NCBI GenBank assembly: GCA_002729595.1
Contig: PBYL01000207.1
Location: forward strand, 1-48,116
Origin: Thalassovita sp.
GTDB taxonomy: Bacteria; Bacteroidota; Bacteroidia; Cytophagales; Flammeovirgaceae
DNA: 48,116 nucleotides
Reading direction: 5' to 3'
The notes beneath the pieces were generated by a model. The model searched no databases. It saw nothing but the letters and a program-made list of their open reading frames with translations, and was not told the origin of the DNA. Every line of letters starts with the position of its first letter. Position 1 is the stretch's first letter. This document shows, one piece after another, positions 17,577 through 25,811 of this stretch. A program made the translations under genes and the position numbers.

Positions 17577-18134
17577 CTACATTTCGCCATCGACATGCTC
17601 TTTTACTTTAAATTTTCTGGATTTTAAATCAAAATAGTGGCTAAATGTAAATACCCAATCTGTCTCCGGTTTACTTATTACAGCAAATAGCTCAATTGTA
17701 TCACCATCTATTTTTTCGAACCAATATGAGTGAAAGTTAGCTGTTTTGAGAAAATCATTACCAGTCCAATCAATAAAGTCTTTTTTAATAAAGGTAGTAT
17801 CTACAAGAATTTCATTCGACAATTCGATTATCAATCTCTTTTTACTATCTCGATAATTATCTATATGCTTAATCCCATCTATTTCATATTCGTTTTTTAC
17901 ATATGAGCTAGTAAAGGTATTAGCAACTGTGATTTTTAATTGCCTACCAGAAATTACAGTATCAATCTGTGTTGTACTCTCATTTTCAGGATAATACCGC
18001 TCTTCAATTAAGTTTTCTGATTTTTCTAATGCTTTAGAATCAACATAATCACTTTGTGTTATTTCCTTCCCTTTTTCTAGATTACAACTGACAAAAACTA
18101 TAAAAACCAGAAGGGGTAATAATTGGCGATTCAT
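17577..18134 (-). CDS. Small predicted lipoprotein, function unknown
   Basis: I do not recognise a family. Seen: 185 residues with a signal peptide (MNRQLLPLLVFIVF) ending in a lipobox with the acylated cysteine at 17 (VSC), then a charged linker and a beta-rich globular part. Tryptophan and tyrosine residues lie in the C-terminal half (IDWTGNDFLKTANFHSYWF, WVFTFSHYFDL). It is expected to be anchored in the outer or inner membrane, facing the periplasm. It is the last of three AT-rich minus-strand genes between ktrA and the dcw operon; the next gene upstream ends 88 bases away. Confidence 0.75.
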   Translation of the reverse strand: MNRQLLPLLVFIVFVSCNLEKGKEITQSDYVDSKALEKSENLIEERYYPENESTTQIDTVISGRQLKITVANTFTSSYVKNEYEIDGIKHIDNYRDSKKRLIIELSNEILVDTTFIKKDFIDWTGNDFLKTANFHSYWFEKIDGDTIELFAVISKPETDWVFTFSHYFDLKSRKFKVKEHVDGEM

Positions 18135-18222
18135 TATGTAAAAGATCTGATAATCGAAATGAAATTTTAAGTAGAAAGAGAATTGTAAACTCGATTTACT
18201 CTTTATAAATAATAGTCTAAAA

Positions 18223-19632
18223 TTAATCTCTCAATATTTCTATTTCCTGATAATGCACATTTAAACATCCATTCACACTATCGTTATTAGGAATGTATCC
18301 AAAATCTATCGTAAAGTTCTTGTTTGCTGGTATCTTTTCGGCAGGGATATAAAAAATATGATAGTTTGTATCTGGTTGAGAATTATAAATTTCATCGTTC
18401 AATACCATCACAGTTTGTATGTCTATACTATCAGGTGTATGAGACAAATCAAGCGCTAAAAAAAGTGAGCCATCACCATTAGTAATAGGACTTTTATAAA
18501 TCCCTACTGAACTATAAGTATCGTTATTCCAATAAGTACATAAACCATCCCCCCCTAACTCCTCTTTTGTTTCGTATAAAGAAAATTTATGAGGCTGAAT
18601 TTGTTGCTCTAAATCGAATTTAGCTGCATTAAACTTTTCGATCCAATAATCATCTGTATTTACAATATCGAATGAGTTTATAAATGAATTCGCAATTTTA
18701 TCATATCCGTTAGATGCGCTGTCAAACGGAATTTCAGCTAAAACTTGATATAGATATATCTCGTTAAATATCCATTTTTTATAGCTTCTAGTATTATAGA
18801 CAGTATCATGCTGGACAATATTTGCAATTTTAATACTATCAAAATCGTCAATATTATAAGACAACAAAAGATTAGTAGAATCTTGATTTACCAACCTGTT
18901 TATTCCTTGATCGAAATTTTCAACTAAATCAATACCATATAGATATCTTGTATCATAAGAAGCAGAGGCTAATGTAATGCCGTATTTTTCTATGAAATAC
19001 TGCCTATATGGTATGCGATCATTTACGATATTAGAATTTAAATTAGGCTTTGTAGTAAAGAAAGCTTTTAAGCCAGTAAATGGATCGACTACATAACCAG
19101 AATCTTGAGAATACTCCAACAACAAAGAATCTACCTTATATTCCCAATAATACTGTTGATCTGTTATTAAACTATGATTGGCTTCTGTATCATAATTATT
19201 CTGCATTTTATCAAGATCATTCTGAATATCTATTAGTTTTTCTAAATAGTCTTCTTCGCTTAATTTAGGATTATCCTTAATATATTTATTCATCATCCTC
19301 GCATGCAGTTCTGTTATATTAAAATGATACTGCTCATGCTCTAAAAGATAATCTGAATCATACTCTTTTTTCCAAGATTTATTTACATTTTGACTTGCGA
19401 AAGCTATATAAATAGATGTTGTTGAATCAAACTTAAGATATATATCACTTCTAATTGAAGCATCATACTTAGTAAATAGATTAGGATAACCTTGAAAGTC
19501 TTCCCATGTTAATTGCTTCCAATCATTAAAGTTTTTAGGAGCAAAAAAGTTATTTTTCCTAACTTGAATAAAAGCCAACACTGAAAAAGAAAACAGTACT
19601 ATTAAAAACTTTATCTTTAAAATATAGGACAT
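18223..19632 (-). CDS. DUF922-like predicted secreted zinc protease
   Basis: Seen: signal peptide or N-terminal anchor (about 5-22), then LTWEDFQGYP (41-50). HEQYH at 99-103 within YLLEHEQYHFNITELHARMM is an HExxH zinc-protease motif in the context usual for DUF922 proteins of Bacteroidota. A second conserved patch (NNYDTEANHSLITDQQYYW) matches the D-x-E-x-x-H stretch seen in that family. Residues from about 200 to 469 form an additional part that I cannot assign, with a beta-rich end (IDIQTVMVLNDEIYNS). Metal-dependent proteolysis is inferred from the motif only. The start overlaps the 3' end of the preceding membrane-protein gene by 16 bases, so the two are probably co-translated. Confidence 0.72.
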   Translation of the reverse strand: MSYILKIKFLIVLFSFSVLAFIQVRKNNFFAPKNFNDWKQLTWEDFQGYPNLFTKYDASIRSDIYLKFDSTTSIYIAFASQNVNKSWKKEYDSDYLLEHEQYHFNITELHARMMNKYIKDNPKLSEEDYLEKLIDIQNDLDKMQNNYDTEANHSLITDQQYYWEYKVDSLLLEYSQDSGYVVDPFTGLKAFFTTKPNLNSNIVNDRIPYRQYFIEKYGITLASASYDTRYLYGIDLVENFDQGINRLVNQDSTNLLLSYNIDDFDSIKIANIVQHDTVYNTRSYKKWIFNEIYLYQVLAEIPFDSASNGYDKIANSFINSFDIVNTDDYWIEKFNAAKFDLEQQIQPHKFSLYETKEELGGDGLCTYWNNDTYSSVGIYKSPITNGDGSLFLALDLSHTPDSIDIQTVMVLNDEIYNSQPDTNYHIFYIPAEKIPANKNFTIDFGYIPNNDSVNGCLNVHYQEIEILRD

Positions 19633-20255
19633 TTAAGAAGATTTAATATATGCTTTAATATACTGACAATAAACTCAAGAAAAAGCACTCCAAATACCAA
19701 TAAAATATAAAATACAACACCTGCATCTAATACTCTAGAATAAACCAGATATCTATACAGAAGCATTTCTGTTAAAAAAATAGCGGTAAATGTAATGGTG
19801 TGAATAGATCTTCCTATATAGTTATTTGAACGTTTATGCTCTAATTTGTAGGTGGAATGATTTAGTAATACTGCTATGTTGTAAACGACTATTATCAATA
19901 ACCCTCTGTTATTTCCTAATATACTCTCATCACTACAATATATTAAAAACTCGTAAATAGCTACGCATAAATTAGCTAGTGAAAAAGCAGTAGTAAAATC
20001 TCTATAACTGTAAGTTCTAAAATAAGGCTTATAATTTAAGCTTTCAGTGAAATCGCTGTCTTTAATTTCTACCGCCTTATAATATGTTGGATTAACAGGA
20101 ACTTCTAAACCTGATTGATATGCTTCTTTTTTCTCTTTCAGTAAATCTTTCGCAGCCTCAACAGCACTTGCTTCATAAGTTTTATCCCTTACTACAATAT
20201 CATTTAGTTGGGATAAACTGTAGTCTTTATACTTATGTAGAAAAAACTCTTTCAA
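19617..20255 (-). CDS. Membrane protein of unknown function
   Basis: Not recognised. Seen: 212 residues. A soluble N-terminal region of about 85 residues carries a helical stretch (YEASAVEAAKDLLKEKKEAYQ). About four membrane helices follow (near 88-106, 118-133, 150-167 and 180-205). The N-terminus (SLSQLNDIV, AVEAAKDLLKEK) looks like the short helix found at the start of several Bacteroidota membrane proteins. Base composition is lower in G+C than that of udk/ktrA or the dcw genes. It overlaps the DUF922-like gene, suggesting a shared job. Confidence 0.7.
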   Translation of the reverse strand: MKEFFLHKYKDYSLSQLNDIVVRDKTYEASAVEAAKDLLKEKKEAYQSGLEVPVNPTYYKAVEIKDSDFTESLNYKPYFRTYSYRDFTTAFSLANLCVAIYEFLIYCSDESILGNNRGLLIIVVYNIAVLLNHSTYKLEHKRSNNYIGRSIHTITFTAIFLTEMLLYRYLVYSRVLDAGVVFYILLVFGVLFLEFIVSILKHILNLLKCPIF

Positions 20256-20322
20256 ATTAAATAGTACTTTTTAAATATATATCTGCATTTTTAACGCATA
20301 TCATATATTTTGAGTACTATTC

Positions 20323-21015
20323 TCAACTATTCAATTCTATAAACTTTTGTACTTGGAAAGACTTGCCCAATACCACTAGCATATCGCTGGTTTCTATAAT
20401 GGTATCTCTGTTGATTTTTTGCACGAGGTGTTCAGCCATAAACTTTCGTTCTGATTCGTATTCTTCGTAAAGGCGTTTGATGGTGATGAGCTGCAAGCCA
20501 TAATGCTCTTTGAGGTCGATTTCGTCTAGGGTTTTGCCTATCACTTTACGAGGAGCTTGTATTTCTGCAATCTCAAAATCGTCTGGCAACTGAAAAAATG
20601 CCTTCATGGTAGGGTTAATAAGCATCTCTGCTACCATTACCCCTACTTCGTCTTCTGGCGAAAGTATCTCTTGCACACCCAGTTTTTCTAAGATAATGCG
20701 CTGTTGAGAAGACATCGCTCTCGCTACAATCCTCTTTACATTAAGCTCTAGTAATAAAACTGTTGTAAGCAGTAGACCTTCAATATTTTCGCCAATTGCC
20801 ACCAACACAGCATCCATTTCCTGTAGGTTTTGGGAGCCCAGTGCTTTAATATCTGTAGAATCTAGTGCTACTGCATAAGTAACTTCATCTTTTATAAGCT
20901 CTACACGGTCGATGTCTCTATCGATGGCCAGAACTTCAGCACCTTTCGAGGTAAGTTGTTTAGCGACTCTAAACCCAAACTGCCCCATTCCTATTACGGC
21001 AAATCTATCTAGCAT
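20323..21015 (-). CDS. ktrA: K+ uptake regulatory subunit, KtrA/TrkA type (RCK domain)
   Basis: Cytoplasmic ring-forming regulator of a Ktr/Trk potassium channel; binds nucleotides and gates uptake. Seen: RCK-N Rossmann motif VIGMGQFGFRVAKQL (7-21) with the acidic residue after strand 2 (AIDRD), then a TrkA_C domain from about 140 (FEIAEIQAPRKVIGKTLDEI) to the end. Length 230 and a single RCK unit fit KtrA/KtrC, not the two-unit TrkA of E. coli. No membrane partner (KtrB/TrkH) is present in the window. Its ATG overlaps the udk stop (TAATG). Confidence 0.92.
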   Translation of the reverse strand: MLDRFAVIGMGQFGFRVAKQLTSKGAEVLAIDRDIDRVELIKDEVTYAVALDSTDIKALGSQNLQEMDAVLVAIGENIEGLLLTTVLLLELNVKRIVARAMSSQQRIILEKLGVQEILSPEDEVGVMVAEMLINPTMKAFFQLPDDFEIAEIQAPRKVIGKTLDEIDLKEHYGLQLITIKRLYEEYESERKFMAEHLVQKINRDTIIETSDMLVVLGKSFQVQKFIELNS

Positions 21016-21629
21016 TAGTTGATCTTGGTTTTTAAAAAATTGACCAGTACGTCCAGTGCACGGTCAAAACCTTTATCGTTACAAATAATAAGGTCTGCGT
21101 CTCTTTTATGAATGTCTATGTACTTTTCGTAAGACGGCATCACATGATTTTCGTATCTGTACAGTACATCATTGAGATCATAACCTCTTTCCACCTTATC
21201 ACGCAAAATTCTTCGCTTTATTTTTATATGATCTTTCGCATCTACAAATAATTTAAGATCAATTTGAGAAGCTACTTCAGGATAATGCAATACAAATATT
21301 CCTTCAACAATTACAATGGGGTTTGGCTTAAATACCAATTCTTTTGGCACAACATCTGGATTATTAAAAGTATATTCTTTTACTCTTACTTCTTTTCCAG
21401 TACGAAGATGAGCTACAGCATCAGAAAACTTTTTATCGTCTATAGACTCAGGCAAATCAAAGTTCTCCACACCATTTTCATCAATGGTTTGCTCGTCCAT
21501 ACTGCGATAATAGTTGTCCTGAGAAATTACAGTTACATTTTCGTGTCCAACTGCCTGTACAAGTCTATCGAGAAAATAGGTTTTTCCAGACCCACTGCCT
21601 CCAGTAATACCAATGAGGTAAGATGTCAT
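21015..21629 (-). CDS. udk: Uridine kinase
   Basis: Phosphorylates uridine and cytidine in pyrimidine salvage. Seen: P-loop GGSGSGKT at 10-17, ISQDNYYRS (36-44) with the substrate-binding DxYY, VIVEGIFVLHYPEV in the middle, and the lid region IKIKRRILRDKVERGYD. Length 204 matches bacterial Udk (about 210). It is translationally coupled to ktrA by a one-base overlap and is preceded by a likely promoter at 21743. Confidence 0.95.
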   Translation of the reverse strand: MTSYLIGITGGSGSGKTYFLDRLVQAVGHENVTVISQDNYYRSMDEQTIDENGVENFDLPESIDDKKFSDAVAHLRTGKEVRVKEYTFNNPDVVPKELVFKPNPIVIVEGIFVLHYPEVASQIDLKLFVDAKDHIKIKRRILRDKVERGYDLNDVLYRYENHVMPSYEKYIDIHKRDADLIICNDKGFDRALDVLVNFLKTKIN

Positions 21630-21742
21630 GTTGAATTTTTATCTAAATGTGATTAATTGCTGTTTTTAAAATACTATTTACAAGTTGGTATAACTGAACA
21701 TAGCATTTATACATAGTGAATAAAATTTAAACACTTTAAGCG

Positions 21743-21750
21743 CAAAGATA
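21743..21750 (-). promoter_or_regulatory. -7 element upstream of udk
   Basis: Minus strand TATCTTTG followed by CGC is the textbook Bacteroidota -7 box. The -33 position 19 bases upstream has CTG rather than TTG (21772-21770). The leader would be about 105 bases. It probably drives udk-ktrA and perhaps the downstream accessory genes. Confidence 0.55.
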
Positions 21751-21854
21751 AAACAGAAAAATTTCTCTACAGCAGATAAAGCACCTTAAAAACCAGCTAT
21801 TTGTAAATGCAGTGAAAAGTTATCATTTTTGCCACTCGTTACATTCTTTCACTG

Positions 21855-22874
21855 ATGCAGCATATTGAAGCACTCAAACCGGAGCTGGAAAAACCTAGAA
21901 AAATTGCCGTAATACCGCATAGAAGGCCTGATGCCGATGCGCTGGGTTCTTGCCTTGCCTTATATGGCTATTTAGTACAAGGTGAGCATGAGGTAAAGGT
22001 TATTTCTCCAGACGAATACCCCGATTTTCTTAAATGGATGAAGGGGAACGAAAGCGTATTGGTTTACGAAAATGGAGAAAAAAGAAAAATAGAGAAGTTT
22101 CTAGAAACAGCAGATTTCATATTCTGCCTCGATTTTTCTTCTTTAGATAGAATTGAAGATTTGGGAAAACTAGTAGCTGCTTCTAAAGCTGTAAAAGTAC
22201 TAATAGATCATCATCCCGGAAAAGAAAACTTTGCTGCTTATGAGCTTTACGATACCAAAGCTTCAGCCACAGCAGAACTTATATATGATTTCCTTCATTT
22301 AATGGGAGCAATAGATACGCTAACAGTTGATATGGCCGAGTGCATCTACGCAGGTATAATGACCGACACAGGCTCCTTTAAATATTCTAGTACTTCTAGC
22401 AAAGTACACCGCACCATTGCAGACCTTATAGATGTAGGTGTAACTCCTGAAAAAATCCACAGATTAATTTACGATACCAACTCTGAAAACAAGATCAAAA
22501 TGCTTGGTTTTGTATTAGATCAGAGATTAAAGGTGCTCAGAGAGTTTAACACTGCCTATATGTATATTTCTGATGATGACCTAAAGAGATTCCAATCGAA
22601 AAACGGTGATACAGAAGGTTTGGTAAACTATGCCCTATCTATAGAAGGCATTAAACTGGCGGCTCTTTTTATAGATCGTACAGATTCAGTTACGATGTCT
22701 TTTAGATCGGTAGGCGATTTTTCTGTGAGCGAATTTGCTAGTGCCCATTTTAATGGTGGTGGCCACAAAAATGCTTCTGGTGGAAAAATGACTATTCCAT
22801 TAGGAGAAGTTGTTGATTTCTTCGAAAGCCTTTTACCATTCTACAAAGATCAATTAAGACAACCTGATGCCTAA
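21855..22874 (+). CDS. nrnA: DHH-family phosphoesterase, NrnA-type oligoribonuclease/pAp phosphatase
   Basis: Degrades nanoRNAs and 3'-phosphoadenosine 5'-phosphate. Seen: motif I HRRPDADALGS (23-33), the DHH motif IDHHPG (about 117-122), CIYAGIMTDTGSFKYSSTS (motif with the metal-binding aspartate), and the DHHA1 C-terminal domain ending in FNGGGHKNASGG. Length 339 is usual for NrnA. It begins a plus-strand run and is divergent from udk. The dual activity is known for the B. subtilis protein and inferred here. Confidence 0.93.
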   Translation: MQHIEALKPELEKPRKIAVIPHRRPDADALGSCLALYGYLVQGEHEVKVISPDEYPDFLKWMKGNESVLVYENGEKRKIEKFLETADFIFCLDFSSLDRIEDLGKLVAASKAVKVLIDHHPGKENFAAYELYDTKASATAELIYDFLHLMGAIDTLTVDMAECIYAGIMTDTGSFKYSSTSSKVHRTIADLIDVGVTPEKIHRLIYDTNSENKIKMLGFVLDQRLKVLREFNTAYMYISDDDLKRFQSKNGDTEGLVNYALSIEGIKLAALFIDRTDSVTMSFRSVGDFSVSEFASAHFNGGGHKNASGGKMTIPLGEVVDFFESLLPFYKDQLRQPDA

Positions 22875-22976
22875 GGTTTACATTATAATTTAGAATAGTT
22901 GTGTGAATTTTTAAACCAATTACCTGCTATTCTTGATTATAGTATAATCAACATTGCAAACTTAAACTCACCTTAT

Positions 22977-23852
22977 ATGAAGTTATCATACTTGAAACTA
23001 ACCTTAACCGGACTTCTAATGCCGCTTTTTATCATCTCATGTGATAATTCTGATGATCCAATAGCAGTAGACGACGAAGCAGTAATACAACAATACATTC
23101 AAGACAATGGCATAAATGCCGTGAAATCTGAGGAGTGGGATGTTTATTATACTGAAATTACACCAGGCAACGGAACTGAGGTAAATACCAATGATGTAGT
23201 TGAAATTTCATATCAACATGCATTACTAGATGGCAGTGTTTTTTTGGAGGACTCTAGTTATACCTTTGTACCAGAAGTATACGCTTATATGTCTGGCTTA
23301 ATTAGAGCTACACTCACTATGACAGAACAAGGTAATAGCTCTTTTATAATACCTTCTTCTTATGCTTTTGCAGGATACAGCTTTACAATTAATGATGTGT
23401 TTATTCCGGAAAATTCTGTAATTACTTCTAATATTACTTTAAAAGCTGTAAGAAACAGAACTGAACAACTTGCTCATGAAATTGAACTAATTAGAGATTA
23501 CATGACTGGTTTAGGATATGAGGGTTCAGAACCAAACATCGATGGATTATTTAAAGAAATAATTACTGAAGGTGATGGTGAGAGCCCACAATCTGGCGCT
23601 CAGGTACTTGTTGAGTACGAAGGATCTTTCTTAGATGGTTCTGTTTTTAATGAGACAACAGAAACTACATTTACACTAAGTGCATCTGGACTTATACAAG
23701 GATTTTACGATGCCGTACTAACAATGAAGGTAGGCGAAGAAGCAATTTTTGCGATGCCTTCTAACCTAGGATATGGAGATACAGGACCAAGTAGTGGTAC
23801 TATCGATCCTTTTACTCCATTGGTTTTCAAAATAAAACTGATCGAAATATAA
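22977..23852 (+). CDS. Lipoprotein with two FKBP-type domains
   Basis: Start chosen at 22977, not at the in-frame ATG at 22899, because a clear lipoprotein signal follows (KLSYLKLTLTGLLMPLFIISC, cysteine at residue 22). Seen: two FKBP-like domains. The first (about 60-160) holds EISYQHALLDGSVF; the second (about 195-291) holds VLVEYEGSFLDGSVFNET, SGLIQGFYDAVLTMKVGE and YGDTGPSSGTIDPFTPLVFKI. The second keeps most of the peptidyl-prolyl isomerase frame; the first is degenerate. Extracytoplasmic folding factors of this kind include the gliding-motility protein GldI of Bacteroidota, but no gld neighbours are present, so that role is not claimed. Confidence 0.85.
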   Translation: MKLSYLKLTLTGLLMPLFIISCDNSDDPIAVDDEAVIQQYIQDNGINAVKSEEWDVYYTEITPGNGTEVNTNDVVEISYQHALLDGSVFLEDSSYTFVPEVYAYMSGLIRATLTMTEQGNSSFIIPSSYAFAGYSFTINDVFIPENSVITSNITLKAVRNRTEQLAHEIELIRDYMTGLGYEGSEPNIDGLFKEIITEGDGESPQSGAQVLVEYEGSFLDGSVFNETTETTFTLSASGLIQGFYDAVLTMKVGEEAIFAMPSNLGYGDTGPSSGTIDPFTPLVFKIKLIEI

Positions 23853-23866
23853 ATTTTTAGACTTTT

Positions 23867-24367
23867 ATGTTACCTACACATTTAAAGCACACTATTCTCT
23901 GTTTACTACCAGCATTATGTTTATTCTTAGGTTCTTGTGAAGACGACGGTGATGGATTCACCTTAGAAGAACAAGCAGCTAGAGACGAAGCAATTATTCA
24001 GGATTTTCTTGAAAGAGAAGAAATCACCAATTACCAAAGAACATCTTCAGGTATGTATTACATCCAAGAAGTTGAGGGCGAAGGTGCATTTCCAACTACA
24101 GGAGATTCTGTTGTTGTTGAGTATACAGGAAGACTTTTAAACGGTAAAAAATTTGATTCTACCAGACTTTCTGACGAAAGTTTTGGATTTGTTGTAGACA
24201 GCAGCTCTGTAATACAAGGCTGGCAAGAGGGCATTAAACTAATGAAACCCGGTGGTACCACCCGATTTCTTATTCCTTCTACCATTGCTTACGGAGCCAC
24301 ACAACAAGGTAGTATTCCTCCCAATTCGATATTGGATTTTGAGATTGAATTACTCTATTTTGAATAA
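23867..24367 (+). CDS. FKBP-type peptidyl-prolyl isomerase lipoprotein
   Basis: Seen: signal peptide and lipobox (LCLFLGSC, cysteine 24), an acidic linker with a helix (EEQAARDEAIIQDFLEREE), then one FKBP domain (about 70-166). That domain has VVVEYTGRLLNGKKFDST, SVIQGWQEGIKLMKPGG, FLIPSTIAYGA and IPPNSILDFEIELL, all standard FKBP active-site elements. It should act on proteins outside the cytoplasm. It lies 14 bases after the two-domain lipoprotein and is followed by a perfect terminator, so the pair forms a short operon, likely by duplication. Confidence 0.92.
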   Translation: MLPTHLKHTILCLLPALCLFLGSCEDDGDGFTLEEQAARDEAIIQDFLEREEITNYQRTSSGMYYIQEVEGEGAFPTTGDSVVVEYTGRLLNGKKFDSTRLSDESFGFVVDSSSVIQGWQEGIKLMKPGGTTRFLIPSTIAYGATQQGSIPPNSILDFEIELLYFE

Positions 24368-24372
24368 TATCT

Positions 24373-24397
24373 AAGGCAGGTTCTCCTGCCTTTTTTT
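24373..24397 (+). terminator. Terminator of the FKBP gene pair
   Basis: Arms AAGGCAGG (24373-24380) and CCTGCCTT around the loop TTCT, running into seven T. It starts six bases past the stop codon. A textbook intrinsic terminator. Confidence 0.9.
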
Positions 24398-24409
24398 AAT
24401 CTATCGCTT

Positions 24410-24994
24410 ATGAAACCATCCATTTGTTTTGCTACTAACAACCCACATAAACTAAGAGAAATACAAGAGATACTTGCAGACAAGTTTCAAATTGTGAGTC
24501 TTAAGGAAATTGGTTGCGAAGAAGATATACCAGAAACTCAGCCTACCATTGAGGGAAACTCAGAGCAAAAAGCACAGTATGTAAAAGACCATTACCAAAT
24601 CGATTGTTTTGCTGATGATACCGGGTTAGAAGTAGCTACACTTAACAATGAGCCGGGTGTCTATTCTGCCAGATATGCTGGCCCTCAAAGAAACAGTGAA
24701 GACAATGTAGCTTTATTGCTCAAAAACCTTGAAGGAAAAACTGATAGAAGTGCTCAGTTTAAAACAGTTATTACCCTTATTTACAAAGGAGAAACTACGG
24801 CTTTTGAAGGTATTGTAAAAGGTGTAATTACAGAAAAAACAACTGGTACCAATGGTTTTGGTTACGATCCGGTTTTTAAACCTGAGGGCTACGATCGTAC
24901 TTTTGCAGAGCTTTCTTCAGAAGAGAAAAATAAAATAAGCCACCGAGGTCTTGCAGTTGCGAAGCTGGTGGCTTATCTAGAAAATATTATATAA
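24410..24994 (+). CDS. rdgB: XTP/dITP diphosphatase RdgB (Ham1 family)
   Basis: House-cleaning enzyme hydrolysing dITP, XTP and other non-canonical purine triphosphates. Seen: FATNNPHKLREIQEIL (6-21), ETQPTIEGNSEQKAQY (metal-binding Glu and substrate residues), CFADDTGLEV (about 65-74, catalytic Asp) and GTNGFGYDPVFKPEG, then ISHRGLAV near the end. Length 194 matches the family. It sits behind the FKBP terminator and converges with ccmE 28 bases away. Confidence 0.96.
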   Translation: MKPSICFATNNPHKLREIQEILADKFQIVSLKEIGCEEDIPETQPTIEGNSEQKAQYVKDHYQIDCFADDTGLEVATLNNEPGVYSARYAGPQRNSEDNVALLLKNLEGKTDRSAQFKTVITLIYKGETTAFEGIVKGVITEKTTGTNGFGYDPVFKPEGYDRTFAELSSEEKNKISHRGLAVAKLVAYLENII

Positions 24995-24999
24995 GTTAT

Positions 25000-25041
25000 T
25001 AAGTGAGTAATGATTACAATATCATAACTCACTTACTTTTT
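25000..25041 (+). terminator. rdgB terminator embedded in the 3' end of ccmE
   Basis: Outer arms 25000-25008 and 25027-25035 pair perfectly (TAAGTGAGT with its complement). One A-A mismatch follows, then a 5-bp inner stem (ATGAT with ATCAT) and loop TACAAT, leading into a T run at 25036-25042. The right arm and T run are also the last codons of ccmE on the other strand. Confidence 0.75.
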
Positions 25042-25465
25042 TACCGCTATTTGCCTGAATCTCTCTCTCCTCGTACTTAGAAGGACATTTCATCAGAATC
25101 TCGCTGGCAACAAACTGGTCTTCAATTACTCTACCAATTACCACTACCTTTTCTGATTTTTCAAAATCTGTCATAGATGCTGGCGGTTGGTAACAAACTA
25201 CCTCTTTTGCTTCTTTGTTGTCGTCTACCAAAGTAAAAGCCAAAAAGTTAGGGTCTAAACCCGGGTTGTATTTTACACCTACTACTTGGTTTGATGCATC
25301 TTTTTTAAGTTCTCCAATTACGTGTACTTTCTTATCACTACCATTAGAAGCTAAACTAAAAGCTTCATCGAAAGTAACATACTTACTCGCATCACCGGCA
25401 GTAGATATGATAATACCAATTGCTACAGCTATTACTACAACTCCGAAAATATGTGTCTTTTTCAT
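25022..25465 (-). CDS. ccmE: Cytochrome c maturation heme chaperone CcmE, cysteine (CxxxY) type
   Basis: Periplasmic, membrane-anchored heme chaperone that receives heme from CcmC and passes it to CcmF. Seen: N-terminal membrane helix (about 5-23), OB-fold core (about 30-125), and near the C-terminus ILMKCPSKYEE. Classic CcmE has HxxxY with a histidine that binds heme covalently. Here the motif is C-P-S-K-Y, the CxxxY type described for the variant System I* of some archaea and sulfate reducers. Length 147. It is the last gene of a ccmBCDE set, 64 bases after ccmD, and converges with rdgB. Confidence 0.92.
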   Translation of the reverse strand: MKKTHIFGVVVIAVAIGIIISTAGDASKYVTFDEAFSLASNGSDKKVHVIGELKKDASNQVVGVKYNPGLDPNFLAFTLVDDNKEAKEVVCYQPPASMTDFEKSEKVVVIGRVIEDQFVASEILMKCPSKYEEREIQANSGKKVSEL

Positions 25466-25529
25466 TGAAACGGGTTAATTAATTAAATTTCTTTCTTGGT
25501 TAATTTGATAGCCAAATTGTATTGTAATT

Positions 25530-25799
25530 CTAGATAGAATCGTCCAATATGTTTTTCTCCAATGCGCCTATTTTTTTATCCAACATCACTAAATACACAA
25601 CAATTCCAGCAAAAAGAGAAATAATAGTAGCTACAACGATATAAATTTTGCCATTGCTACGCATTGTATCTGCCATCTCAATTTCATTGTTAGCATAATC
25701 TTGTTCAGTAATCTTTTGCTTTTCTTGAGCCATGCTCGTTTCTGCAAAAGAAAATGAAAGTGCGAACGACAGTAATAATATTTTTATGAATTTATACAT
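25530..25799 (-). CDS. ccmD: CcmD-like small membrane protein
   Basis: CcmD stabilises the CcmC-CcmE heme complex in the inner membrane. Seen: 89 residues with a cleavable-looking signal peptide (about 1-24, ending SMAQ), a short polar segment (EKQKITEQDYANNEIEMADTM), one membrane helix (about 52-70, IYIVVATIISLFAGIVVYLV) and a charged end (LDKKIGALEKN). The helix followed by a K/E-rich tail is the CcmD plan. Family identity is weak, so position between ccmC (12 bases) and ccmE is the main evidence. The extra signal peptide is unlike proteobacterial CcmD. Confidence 0.8.
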   Translation of the reverse strand: MYKFIKILLLSFALSFSFAETSMAQEKQKITEQDYANNEIEMADTMRSNGKIYIVVATIISLFAGIVVYLVMLDKKIGALEKNILDDSI

Positions 25800-25811
25800 C
25801 TCCTTCTAATT

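Noticed and set aside
22899-22976. Upstream ATG giving a 26-residue longer FKBP lipoprotein
   Set aside because: It would bury the lipoprotein signal peptide in the interior; the ATG at 22977 gives a proper signal and lipobox.
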